Source: Gammaproteobacteria bacterium (GTDB lineage: Bacteria > Pseudomonadota > Gammaproteobacteria > Pseudomonadales > UBA3067). Taken from it: a stretch of DNA of 9,192 nucleotides. Below the pieces are notes generated by a model, which saw only the letters and a list, made by a program, of their open reading frames with translations, did not search any database and was not told where the DNA came from. Position numbers and translations under genes: made by a program. How positions within the stretch are numbered: position 1 is the first letter of the stretch; every line of letters begins with the position of its first letter. The stretch lies in NCBI GenBank assembly GCA_019090565.1, contig JAHRVS010000365.1:1-9192 (forward strand), read 5' to 3'. Positions 1-6,032 of the stretch are shown here, piece after piece.

Positions 1-65
1 AAAGCATCCATGTCACCCCATCTTATAGGAAAACTGTCTGTAAACTGTATTGTCTCTTCACTCAT
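1..65 (-). CDS. 4HBT-family (YbgC/FadM-like) acyl-CoA thioesterase, 5' end only
   Basis: Only the first 21 codons lie in the window; the gene continues past position 1. The reading frame starts at an ATG (63-65 on the plus strand as CAT) preceded on the minus strand by AAGGAA about 6 bases upstream, a good ribosome binding site. The peptide begins MSEETIQFTDSFPIRWGDMD, then A. The segment with R-W-G-D-M-D matches the start of 4-hydroxybenzoyl-CoA-thioesterase-type hot-dog proteins, where the aspartate of the (R/V)x(W/Y)xDxD motif is catalytic. Such enzymes hydrolyse acyl-CoA thioesters in the cytoplasm. The gene is divergent from nudC, with about 140 bases between the two starts. Substrate cannot be judged from this fragment. 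The family call rests on one short motif. Confidence 0.72.
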   Translation of the reverse strand, partial: MSEETIQFTDSFPIRWGDMDA

Positions 66-144
66 GGCTGATTCCTTTGAATAACATCAATTGTTAATAA
101 AAAACGACACGTATTTGCTCTGAATTGAGAAGGTTTCAGGAGAC

Positions 145-150
145 TATAAT
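145..150 (+). promoter_or_regulatory. Candidate -10 box for nudC
   Basis: A perfect TATAAT lies 55 bases upstream of the nudC start codon, which would give a leader of roughly 50 bases. No good -35 hexamer sits at 16-18 bases upstream (the region reads TGAATTG) and there is no extended TGn element, so an activator may be needed or the match may be chance. Confidence 0.4.
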
Positions 151-190
151 TCCACAACCTGTTATTTTCAAACCTATTTCGACACGTTAA

Positions 191-199
191 GGGGAGGGG
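191..199 (+). promoter_or_regulatory. Ribosome binding site fixing the TTG start of nudC
   Basis: GGGGAGGGG contains the Shine-Dalgarno core GGAGG and ends 6 bases before TTG at 206. No in-frame ATG occurs until codon 56, so this site decides the start. The ATG at 216 is in another frame that stops after 62 codons. Confidence 0.75.
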
Positions 200-205
200 T
201 ATCCT

Positions 206-1069
206 TTGAGCCAGCATGAGTTTCAAGCGCGATCAGAATTTATACCCGGTGTTGTTGTGCCTGAGGGCACAAATGGAGCAGCGAACTGGCTATTATTCCT
301 TAATGATAAACCTGTCATTATTGGAGGGGATGTTAAAAACCCCATCCCCTATTTTGATAAACCTGCTCGTATGGGGCTTAAGGTGCTTAAGCACTTTTAT
401 TTAGGGCAATTTCGGGGAGAGGCTTGTTATGGGGCCTCTCTGGATCCTTTGTCTGATTTGCCCGTAGAGTACGTCACCAGTGAATTGAAAACGTTATTAG
501 TACGATTGCCGCAGTCATGGTTTCAATTATGGGGCATGGCGCAACAGATTCTCACTTGGGATCGGAATCATCAATATTGCGGTGCCTGTGGACATCATAC
601 TCAATTCCATCCCACTGAACGAGCAAAGGTTTGTCATGATTGTGGTTTGGTGAATTATCCACGGCTTTCACCTTGTATCATTACTTTGGTGACGCATGAG
701 GATAAGCTATTGCTGGGCCGGTCTGCGAACTTCATCCCTAGCCTTTATAGTACCTTGGCCGGATTTATAGAACCCGGTGAAACGGTTGAAGAAGCCGTGC
801 ACCGGGAGGTAAAAGAAGAAGTGGGTGTAGAGTTAGGGAGTCTCGAATACGTCAAAAGCCAACCGTGGCCCTTTCCCCACTCTCTGATGCTGGGGTTTAT
901 TGCCGAGTATCATCAGGGTGAAATCCATCTCACAGACGATGAGCTTGAAGATGCTCAGTGGTGGCCAATAGATAAACTGCCCTTGATCCCACCGAGAGGG
1001 ACTATTTCTCGCTCACTCATTGAATTTCATATTGGGCGTTATCGTAAACGGGCTGAGCAGGCAGTGTAG
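206..1069 (+). CDS. nudC: NAD(H) pyrophosphatase NudC, zinc-ribbon Nudix hydrolase
   Basis: NudC splits NAD(H) into NMN(H) and AMP, and in E. coli also removes NAD caps from RNA 5' ends; it acts in the cytoplasm. The 287-residue product shows the full family layout: an N-terminal NUDIX-like domain (about 1-115), a four-cysteine zinc ribbon (C125, C128, C143, C146), the YPRLSP segment at 151-156, a Nudix box at 186-208 (G186, E192, R200-E201, E204-E205, G207, matching GX5EX7REUXEEXGU) and the NudC signature SQPWPFPHS at 218-226, which separates NADH pyrophosphatases from other Nudix enzymes. E. coli NudC has 257 residues, so this one is about 30 longer, mostly at the N-terminus. The start is TTG with a strong ribosome binding site. 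All catalytic and zinc residues are present. The next gene lies 164 bases downstream on the same strand. Confidence 0.96.
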   Translation: MSQHEFQARSEFIPGVVVPEGTNGAANWLLFLNDKPVIIGGDVKNPIPYFDKPARMGLKVLKHFYLGQFRGEACYGASLDPLSDLPVEYVTSELKTLLVRLPQSWFQLWGMAQQILTWDRNHQYCGACGHHTQFHPTERAKVCHDCGLVNYPRLSPCIITLVTHEDKLLLGRSANFIPSLYSTLAGFIEPGETVEEAVHREVKEEVGVELGSLEYVKSQPWPFPHSLMLGFIAEYHQGEIHLTDDELEDAQWWPIDKLPLIPPRGTISRSLIEFHIGRYRKRAEQAV

Positions 1070-1162
1070 GTCGATATAGTGAAATGCGACAGGGTATACC
1101 GCTGCGTGCGATTGCGGTGTAGCCGAGAATCTATTTACGGTAATGTCTGACTGGGTTCCTCT

Positions 1163-1198
1163 GGGGTGCTTGGTGCGAGCGCCACTACTCCGAGCCCC
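1163..1198 (+). repeat. GC-rich imperfect inverted repeat between nudC and the next gene
   Basis: GGGG (1163-1166) plus CTTGG (1169-1173) can pair with CCGAG CCCC (1190-1198), with a two-base bulge and one G-U pair. An alternative inner stem is TGGTG (1171-1175) with CGCCA (1180-1184) around a CGAG loop. No U-run follows, so it is not a standard terminator. It could be an attenuator, or a structure in the leader of the 1234 gene. Confidence 0.3.
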
Positions 1199-1233
1199 AT
1201 ATCTTTATACATGTATAGGAGGCACTACACGAA

Positions 1234-1893
1234 ATGTCTTTGCAATACTCGGCAGCCCTGCTTGCTATATGTGCCTTAGCATTATTTCTTGTGGCACTGT
1301 TTATGTTACTTCGCAGAAACTGGGTATTTATTTGGTTGAAGGCGAGTACCGGGTTGTTTGCTTTGCTGGTGTCGGGGGTGATTGCACTGCTTGCTATCAA
1401 TCTCTTTGCTTTTCATTCTTTAACAATGGATAAACAGTTAGCCACCTTGGATTTTGAATCCCTGGCTGACCAACACTATCGTGTCACAATATTGGAAGGC
1501 GATGAACAGATAAGAGAGCTGGAGTTATACGGTGATATGTGGCAAATCGATGCGAGAATCATTAAGTGGCAGGGCTGGGTTTCTGCATTGGGTGTTATGC
1601 CTGGTTACCAACTGGGGCGCCTACAAGGCCGATACCTGTCGATAGACCAAGAGCTGACTGCGCCGCGTTCGGTTTATGATTTGCGCGCGGAAAATATTAT
1701 GGGCGTCGATCTATGGTATTTGCTCAATCAGCAGCAGATTTGGATGCCGTGGTTGGATGCGCGATATGGGTCGGCGACTTTTGTACCGATGGCTGATGGT
1801 GCGCGGTATACCTTGTCCTTGAGTCACAGTGGTTTGTTGGCCCGACCTGCAAATAAAGACGCAAAGGCAGCGGTCTCCCGCTGGGCGCGCTAA
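1234..1893 (+). CDS. Conserved two-helix membrane protein of unknown function
   Basis: The 219-residue product has two hydrophobic segments near the N-terminus (about 4-26 and 33-60) joined by a short basic loop (RRNW), then a soluble domain of about 155 residues. That domain is rich in tryptophan and has a distinctive stretch at 98-137 (LYGDMWQIDARIIKWQGWVS, then ALGVMPGYQLGRLQGRYLSI). The topology suggests a bitopic hairpin with the C-terminal domain on one side of the inner membrane. I recall similar proteins beside nudC in pseudomonads and marine gammaproteobacteria, often labelled 'cation/multidrug efflux pump'. Two helices cannot form such a pump, so I do not adopt that name. The ATG is preceded by a perfect AGGAGG (1217-1222) 11 bases upstream, a slightly long spacing. 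The protein ends in a basic tail. Function is unknown. Confidence 0.85.
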   Translation: MSLQYSAALLAICALALFLVALFMLLRRNWVFIWLKASTGLFALLVSGVIALLAINLFAFHSLTMDKQLATLDFESLADQHYRVTILEGDEQIRELELYGDMWQIDARIIKWQGWVSALGVMPGYQLGRLQGRYLSIDQELTAPRSVYDLRAENIMGVDLWYLLNQQQIWMPWLDARYGSATFVPMADGARYTLSLSHSGLLARPANKDAKAAVSRWAR

Positions 1894-2209
1894 TACTTTT
1901 TAGTGACCCTTTTCTATTAGGTTGATGTGATTTAACTGGCTCGCCCTCTAAGCGTTGAATTTAGAAAAAATGCTTATTTGTTGTGTGTAAATACCACTTT
2001 CTGTCTTAATTTTGCGTTATACCCAGTCTGGCTGCTCACCTTAGTCTCTGGATAAACTCAATGATTCCTGAAAGGCTTCGGGGTAACAATCTCTGGTTGT
2101 TTGGGGTATTGCGATAGGGAAGGACTTTTATGAATTGATCCTATACTATTGCTCCTCAGTCGCAGGACGAAAAGCCTGTATTTTTATAAGAACAACTAGG
2201 GAGCTTCTC
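1894..2209. other. Intergenic region upstream of sohB
   Basis: These 316 bases carry no convincing gene in six frames. A TATACT hexamer (2142-2147) could be a -10 box for sohB but has no good -35 partner. CCTGAA and TTCGGG around 2067-2082 can form a weak six-pair hairpin without a U-run. A strong GGGAAGGA ribosome binding site (2117-2124) is followed by ATG AAT TGA at 2130-2138, a start codon followed almost at once by a stop. No clear terminator for the preceding gene is seen. Confidence 0.5.
2198..2203 (+). promoter_or_regulatory. Ribosome binding site fixing the GTG start of sohB
   Basis: AGGGAG ends 6 bases before GTG at 2210. The open frame runs 25 codons further upstream to a TTG at 2135, but homology to E. 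coli SohB begins exactly at this GTG. Confidence 0.7.
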
Positions 2210-3250
2210 GTGTTAGAGCTTTTTGCAGAATATGGATTGTTTTTGGCTAAAACGGTGACTGTTCTAGTCGCAGTATTGGTTGTAATAGGTTCGGCCCTGT
2301 CTTCATCGGGTAAAAATCGAAACGGAAAAAAATCCCAGATAAAAACGGAGTTCCTTAACGATCATTACAAGGAGATGAAACACGTACTGCAGGGTGAGAT
2401 CCTCACTAAAGATGAACTTAAACAGCTGGGAAAAGCCGAAAAGAAAAGCTTAAAGGAAGAGAAAAAAAAGAATAAGAATAAAACAGTTGGTTCGCGAAAG
2501 CGCAGGGTCTATGTGCTAGATTTTAACGGTGACGTAAAAGCATCTGAAGTTGATCATTTGAGAGAGGAAATTACAGCTGTCCTTAGTATGGCCGAAAAAC
2601 AGGATGAAGTTGTGGTTAACCTTGAAAGCCCTGGTGGTATGGTGCATAGCTATGGTTTAGCATCATCTCAATTGGCGCGCATCCGTAGCAGCGATATCCC
2701 CTTGACGATTTGTGTCGATAAAGTGGCTGCAAGTGGTGGCTATATGATGGCCTGCCTCGGGAATAAAATTGTTGCAGCGCCCTTCGCTATTCTTGGCTCA
2801 ATAGGGGTGCTCGCTCAAATTCCTAACTTTAGTCGTTTACTTAAAAAGAATGACATAGATTATGAGCTTTATACAGCGGGTGAATATAAGCGCACTGTGA
2901 CGATGTTCGGAGAAAACACAGACAAAGGCCGTGAAAAATTCAAAGAGGAAATTGAAGACACGCATGATCTTTTTAAAGACTTTGTTTCTACTAATCGACC
3001 TAATATGGATATGGCGAAAGTGGCGACAGGCGAACACTGGTATGGGTTGCGCGCTAAAGAGCTAGGCTTGCTTGATGAAATTATGACCAGTGATGAGTAC
3101 ATTACCGAAGCCTGTAAAGCGGCTGATGTGTATGCAGTTTCTTATGAAGAAAAGAAAAACATGGCGACGCGACTGGGCTTTAGCGTAGAAGAGGGCATTG
3201 ATCGCCTTGTTTTACGTTGGGTGAGCCGCGTAGTATATAAACGGTTTTAA
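2210..3250 (+). CDS. sohB: SohB, inner-membrane serine peptidase of the S49 (SppA) family
   Basis: SohB is an S49 peptidase anchored in the inner membrane with its active domain thought to be periplasmic; in E. coli, multicopy sohB suppresses loss of DegP (HtrA). From the GTG start the product has 346 residues, close to the E. coli length. The start (LELFAEYGLFLAKTVTV) aligns with E. coli MELLSEYGLFLAKIVTV. A membrane helix spans about 9-28, a lysine-rich linker covers about 70-99, and the catalytic domain follows. Visible active-site features are the SPGG motif (140-143), the nucleophile S175 in DKVAASGGYMMAC and the general-base K227 in GEYKRT, which make the Ser-Lys dyad. The ATGEHWYG segment typical of SohB is also present. 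The protein looks intact. A 25-residue upstream extension is possible in frame but is not supported by homology. The PaaI-like thioesterase gene follows after about 200 bases. Confidence 0.95.
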   Translation: MLELFAEYGLFLAKTVTVLVAVLVVIGSALSSSGKNRNGKKSQIKTEFLNDHYKEMKHVLQGEILTKDELKQLGKAEKKSLKEEKKKNKNKTVGSRKRRVYVLDFNGDVKASEVDHLREEITAVLSMAEKQDEVVVNLESPGGMVHSYGLASSQLARIRSSDIPLTICVDKVAASGGYMMACLGNKIVAAPFAILGSIGVLAQIPNFSRLLKKNDIDYELYTAGEYKRTVTMFGENTDKGREKFKEEIEDTHDLFKDFVSTNRPNMDMAKVATGEHWYGLRAKELGLLDEIMTSDEYITEACKAADVYAVSYEEKKNMATRLGFSVEEGIDRLVLRWVSRVVYKRF

Positions 3251-3372
3251 CATGCAGGAAGTTACGCAGTAATCTTCGGTATGCCTTAAAAGTATTACGA
3301 TTAACCTCTTGATAGTTGTTTTTTACGACGATGTTTGAATTTTAGTTGAATCCTTGTGGGTTGGTCTGGGCT

Positions 3373-3386
3373 GTTTAGCGCTAAAC
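3373..3386. repeat. 14-bp perfect palindrome between sohB and the thioesterase gene
   Basis: GTTTAGCGCTAAAC is its own reverse complement and lies 64 bases upstream of the thioesterase ATG. A perfect palindrome with two-fold symmetry is the form expected of an operator for a dimeric repressor, but I do not recognise the site and no regulator gene lies nearby. As RNA, the four-base minimum loop would leave only a short stem. Confidence 0.4.
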
Positions 3387-3430
3387 CTATTCGTTTATAA
3401 GGAAACAACTGATTTATCAGGAGGTCTACA

Positions 3431-3457
3431 ATGAATTCAGAGGTTTTTAATGAGTGA
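3431..3457 (+). CDS. Eight-codon mini-ORF overlapping the thioesterase start
   Basis: This reading frame has a better start signal than the gene it precedes: a perfect AGGAGG (3419-3424) sits 6 bases before ATG at 3431. It encodes only MNSEVFNE and stops at TGA 3455-3457, so it overlaps the downstream ATG (3450) by 8 bases in another frame. It could be a leader that couples translation into the thioesterase gene. Alternatively, a lost or miscalled base may have separated the real start from the rest of the gene. The sequence alone does not decide between these. Confidence 0.4.
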   Translation: MNSEVFNE

Positions 3458-3911
3458 AGATAAAAAAGACGATGTTGCACTAACCGCGGCTGGATCCCGT
3501 TTTCTAAGAGGAATTTTCGACGTAGAAATGTCCGTGGTCGACGAGGAAGTGGAAGGAAAAATATTATTCCATGAGCGCCATGAAGGGCCTCCTGGTCACG
3601 CTCATGGCGGCAGTATTGCAACAGTGATGGATGAGCTAATGGGCTGCGCGGCCTTTATGAAGGGATATATGGCGCTTGCAGCGCACCTAGAGCTGGATTA
3701 CCGTAAGCCGGTGCCTTTGCACACCTCTATGATTGGAAAGACACAAATCGTTAAAGAAGGGAACCGCTCTGTTCATGTAAAAGGCCAATTATGCAGAGAA
3801 GACAGTGGCTTATTGCTTGTTGAATCGAGCGCAGTCTTTGTGCATATAGGCGGTTCTAAATTTATGGAAATGAACGAAGACAAAAATAATAGCCAAAAAT
3901 TCAGCGGCTAA
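3450..3911 (+). CDS. PaaI-family hot-dog acyl-CoA thioesterase
   Basis: The 153-residue product is a single hot-dog domain of the PaaI/THEM4 type, cytoplasmic enzymes that hydrolyse acyl-CoA or aryl-CoA thioesters. The signature is GPPGHAHGGSIATVMDELMG (46-65), with the HGG turn at 52-54 and the acidic pair D61-E62 at the start of the hot-dog helix, where family members place the catalytic acidic residue. The later strand DYRKPVP (83-89) is also typical. The C-terminal tail (about 139-153) is hydrophilic and probably disordered. The ATG at 3450 has a modest GAGG (3440-3443) 6 bases upstream, but a much stronger start lies at 3431 in another frame. A frameshift that joins them would add about six residues. 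The substrate is unknown. It is co-directional with sohB, and I recall sohB and PaaI-like genes being close together in pseudomonads. Confidence 0.88.
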   Translation: MSEDKKDDVALTAAGSRFLRGIFDVEMSVVDEEVEGKILFHERHEGPPGHAHGGSIATVMDELMGCAAFMKGYMALAAHLELDYRKPVPLHTSMIGKTQIVKEGNRSVHVKGQLCREDSGLLLVESSAVFVHIGGSKFMEMNEDKNNSQKFSG

Positions 3912-4248
3912 TTTTCTTTGTTACTAGGGTCGAAGCTAACGTAAGCCCTCCTGCTCTTTCGGTGCGCTGAACATCATAGGTTTATGCTTGTGGGATCACA
4001 GCGTACCGCTGAATGTCTATTTCAAGCACTTTGTCTTTTTTGCCGCAGCTTAATCGCTTTATGGTGACGCTCATCCCATCTCTGATGAGTCGTAAAATCC
4101 CTGCTTGGTTCCCTGGTCATCGTTTCAACGAAGTTCTCTTTACCTAGATAAAAACTGAAAAACTTAGGTGTTTTTAGGGAGAACTCCGTCTATATATCGG
4201 GCTTTCATCGCATTAAGCTGAGTTTAGATGAATTAGAGTCCCTGCTAA
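3912..4248. other. Intergenic region upstream of the exporter remnant
   Basis: No convincing gene is seen on either strand. Short open stretches exist, such as a 32-codon minus-strand frame at 4022-4120 and a 30-codon one at 3982-4074, but neither has recognisable homology or a good ribosome binding site. AAAAAC and GTTTTT around 4158-4175 can form a weak AT hairpin with a six-base loop. The stretch may be eroded DNA belonging to the lost exporter locus, but no other exporter segment could be identified in any frame. Confidence 0.4.
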
Positions 4249-4455
4249 ACAGCCCTTTTGGTACTCGGCTTTCTTGTGCGGAGCTTTTCAAAATTTCAGC
4301 CAAACCAAGTGCTAGGGCAGTTGACTGCACTTTCCTTGTTGATATCTTTAATGGTTATGCATTTCTTTTTGCCACCACTGTTGTTTTTCTTGGATTTTGA
4401 CAAAAAAGAATATATCGAGCGAGAAGAGGCCATTGAGGCTAAAGAGGCGGCTTGA
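4249..4455 (+). pseudogene. C-terminal remnant of an RND/MMPL-type exporter
   Basis: The frame encodes about 68 residues ending at TGA 4453-4455. It reads TALLVLGFLVRSFSKFQPN, then LGQLTALSLLISLMVMHFFL, PPLLFFLDFDKK and an acidic tail. The pattern G-F-L-V-x-x-F-S-x-F-x-P-N, then G-x-L-T-A-L followed by a helix and L-P-P-L-L-F-F-L-D, matches the last two transmembrane helices of 'predicted exporter of the RND superfamily' proteins (MMPL fold), whose full length is about 750-850 residues. Directly upstream, the same frame has stops at 4219-4221, 4225-4227, 4234-4236 and 4246-4248, and no ATG with a ribosome binding site precedes the segment. The rest of the gene is missing, so this is best read as the surviving 3' end of a deleted exporter gene. 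A small expressed membrane protein from the TTG at 4258 is a less likely alternative. Confidence 0.72.
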
Positions 4456-4497
4456 AAAATATAAATGTAATTGATAAGCAAGTCTAATCGCCCCTTG

Positions 4498-4509
4498 CTG
4501 TGCGCACAG
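4498..4509. repeat. 12-bp perfect palindrome downstream of the exporter remnant
   Basis: CTGTGCGCACAG is self-complementary. It lies in the 227-base space (4456-4682) between the exporter remnant and the convergent channel gene. No U-run follows on either strand, so it is not a convincing terminator. Otherwise nothing is seen in this space apart from weak short hairpins near 4612-4625. Confidence 0.3.
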
Positions 4510-4682
4510 TTAAATATATTGGGTTGCGCTGAAACAAGGTAAGAAGTGAGTGATTCCGGGTGGGGAGCAAGGTTGGGCGTTTTGTAGAAGTACTGTTATG
4601 CTTGCGCCGATGAAGGTTCTTCGGGTTGGCAGAATTCGGGCTGTTGTAGGCAGTCACCCTGACGGGCTTATGACTCATTGCC

Positions 4683-5894
4683 TTAAAAAGATGGCCCCTG
4701 ACCAGCCAAGCCTTTCATATCGTTATTGCTTGGAGCTTGAAATATTGAAAGTTCAAACTCTTTTGAAACGGCGAATATATGATCGAAAATACCAGCCTGA
4801 ATCGCCTCGTAGTTTTTCCAGTTTATGTCGTTGCAAAATGAATAGATTTCAATGGGTAAGCCATTTTCTGTGGAGGGAAGCTGGCGAATCAGCAACGTCA
4901 TGGTTTGGTGTATATTAATATGATGTTTAAGGTAGTGCTCAATATAGGTTCGGAATACCCCAATATTGGTCGGCTTGTTAATTGATGCGTTATCAGGTGT
5001 ATCGTTAAGCTGGCTTAATTCATCGTTTATAAACTGAGAAATGACCGCTGATTCAGATAGTTTTTTAATTAGGGCATCATCAATAAATTTAATCGTGCCG
5101 ATATCAATATAAACCGATCGTTTTATCCGTCGCCCACCCGACTCTTCCATGCCCCGCCAGTTTTTGAAAGAATCTGTGACAAAAGCAATGGTGGGAATAT
5201 TACTAATGGTCATGTCCCAATTTTGAATTTTCACTGTGTATAAAGATACCTCAAGTATCTCTCCGTCCGCTTTGTAGCGAGGGAACTCTATCCAGTCGCC
5301 ACGACGACATAAGTCATTGGCGCTTATCTGTACGCTTGCTATAAACCCCATGATGCTGTCTTTAAATACAAGCAAAAGCACAGCGCTGACAGCACCAAGG
5401 CCAGTTAGCAATCCTTTTGGGTCAGTAGACGTAATGATGGATACAATTAAAATAAGGGAGATAAAATAAATAACAATAGTTATAACTTGCACGTAGCCCT
5501 TAATGGGTATGTGTTTAAACTTTTGTTCCGATTGAAAATGGTCCACTAGCCAATCAAGTATTTGCATCGTGCCTTTTAGCAATGAGACGATGATATAGAT
5601 GCCTGAGACTTTGGATACTACCGGGGCAAGGGATCCAAAATGCTCAGAATAGGCATACAAAACCAAAGCAGGGATGACAAGCAATAAGTGATTTAGTATT
5701 TTTCTTGAAACAAGTGGCTCAGCCCAACTGATCCTCCTTCCCATAACGAACTTGTTGATGGTCTGCAAGATGATCGACTTTAAAATGATGTGCGTGAGCA
5801 AGGCGGCCATAATAGTGGCCGTACCGGGAATCAGGAAAGCAAAGCTTTCAGTATTAACGCCGAGGGAAACCAGTAGCTCGTTTATTCTATCCAT
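4683..5894 (-). CDS. ybdG: YbdG-like (MscM) miniconductance mechanosensitive channel
   Basis: The 403-residue product is an MscS-superfamily inner-membrane channel that opens under membrane tension during hypo-osmotic shock. It follows E. coli YbdG (415 residues) along its whole length. Five hydrophobic helices are visible (about 18-45, 67-83, 93-112, 133-155 and the pore helix 161-190, with LGAVSAVLLLVFKDSIMGF). The MscS beta domain follows (ANDLCRRGDWIEFPRY, 192-207; NIPT 232-235; SFKNWRGM 242-249), then the YbdG-type C-terminus with GGRRIKRSVYID (253-264), TNIGVFRTYIEHYL (309-322), MTLLIRQLP (332-340), NGLPIEIYSF (344-353) and IQAGIFDHIFAV (365-376). No Shine-Dalgarno sequence precedes the ATG; the leader there is C-rich (ACACCCCAT). 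The gene is transcribed in the same direction as the porin, but a large stem-loop separates them. All expected domains are present. Confidence 0.93.
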   Translation of the reverse strand: MDRINELLVSLGVNTESFAFLIPGTATIMAALLTHIILKSIILQTINKFVMGRRISWAEPLVSRKILNHLLLVIPALVLYAYSEHFGSLAPVVSKVSGIYIIVSLLKGTMQILDWLVDHFQSEQKFKHIPIKGYVQVITIVIYFISLILIVSIITSTDPKGLLTGLGAVSAVLLLVFKDSIMGFIASVQISANDLCRRGDWIEFPRYKADGEILEVSLYTVKIQNWDMTISNIPTIAFVTDSFKNWRGMEESGGRRIKRSVYIDIGTIKFIDDALIKKLSESAVISQFINDELSQLNDTPDNASINKPTNIGVFRTYIEHYLKHHINIHQTMTLLIRQLPSTENGLPIEIYSFCNDINWKNYEAIQAGIFDHIFAVSKEFELSIFQAPSNNDMKGLAGQGPSF

Positions 5895-5937
5895 ATGGGG
5901 TGTTTGATACTTTGGGGTATTAGGGGTTAACCCGCTT

Positions 5938-5943
5938 AGTATA
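5938..5943 (-). promoter_or_regulatory. Candidate -10 box for the channel gene
   Basis: On the minus strand TATACT lies 44 bases upstream of the channel ATG, on the channel side of the stem-loop at 5975-6032. No convincing -35 hexamer is seen at 17 bases (TAATAC). A 10-bp palindrome GGGTTAACCC (5924-5933) lies just downstream, where an operator could sit. Confidence 0.33.
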
Positions 5944-5974
5944 TACAGGATATTCAGTGGGTATTAAAGTAAAT

Positions 5975-6032
5975 AGCCCAGCAACCCTTCAGCTCACGCT
6001 AAAATCAGCACAATCTGAGTGGTTGCTGGGCT
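5975..6032 (-). terminator. Large stem-loop between porin and channel genes, possible terminator
   Basis: AGCCCAGCAACC (5975-5986) and GGTTGCTGGGCT (6021-6032) are perfect 12-base inverted repeats around a 34-base loop. Inside the loop, CTCA (5993-5996) with TGAG (6016-6019) and GCT with AGC could extend the structure. Read on the minus strand, it lies about 170 bases past the porin stop and is followed by ATTTACTTTAAT, a poor but T-rich tail; on the plus strand no T-run follows. It would fit a terminator or a 3'-end stabiliser for the porin transcript. The long loop is unusual for a simple intrinsic terminator. The whole gap 5895-6204 otherwise holds no gene; an AT-rich inverted repeat CGTTAAAA/TTTTAACG lies at 6147-6154 and 6172-6179. 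Confidence 0.48.

Noticed and set aside
216..404. ATG at 216 as a start near nudC
   Set aside because: It is in a different frame that stops after 62 codons and shows no family resemblance; NudC homology is in the TTG frame.
2135..2209. A 25-codon in-frame N-terminal extension of sohB from a TTG
   Set aside because: Homology to E. coli SohB starts exactly at GTG 2210, which has its own well-placed AGGGAG; the extension would put polar and cysteine residues before the membrane helix.
3301..3621. Minus-strand open frame of 106 codons
   Set aside because: It is antisense to the start of the PaaI-like thioesterase, whose coding is well supported.
4022..4120. Minus-strand 32-codon frame (MTREPSRDFTTHQRWDERHH...) considered as a transposase remnant
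   Set aside because: It is strongly hydrophilic but matches no transposase motif I know; no inverted repeats or target duplications were found around it.
4484..4678. Minus-strand open frame of 64 codons just downstream of the channel gene
   Set aside because: The peptide is low in hydrophobic order, rich in N, T, R and P, with no homology I recognise and no good ribosome binding site.
3912..4682. Search for an insertion sequence or integron attC site that could explain the exporter deletion
   Set aside because: No paired terminal repeats, attC-like core sites or transposase frames were seen.
4550..4918. Plus-strand open frame of 122 codons overlapping the 3' end of the channel gene
   Set aside because: It is antisense to the conserved YbdG C-terminus, and its predicted peptide has no recognisable domain.
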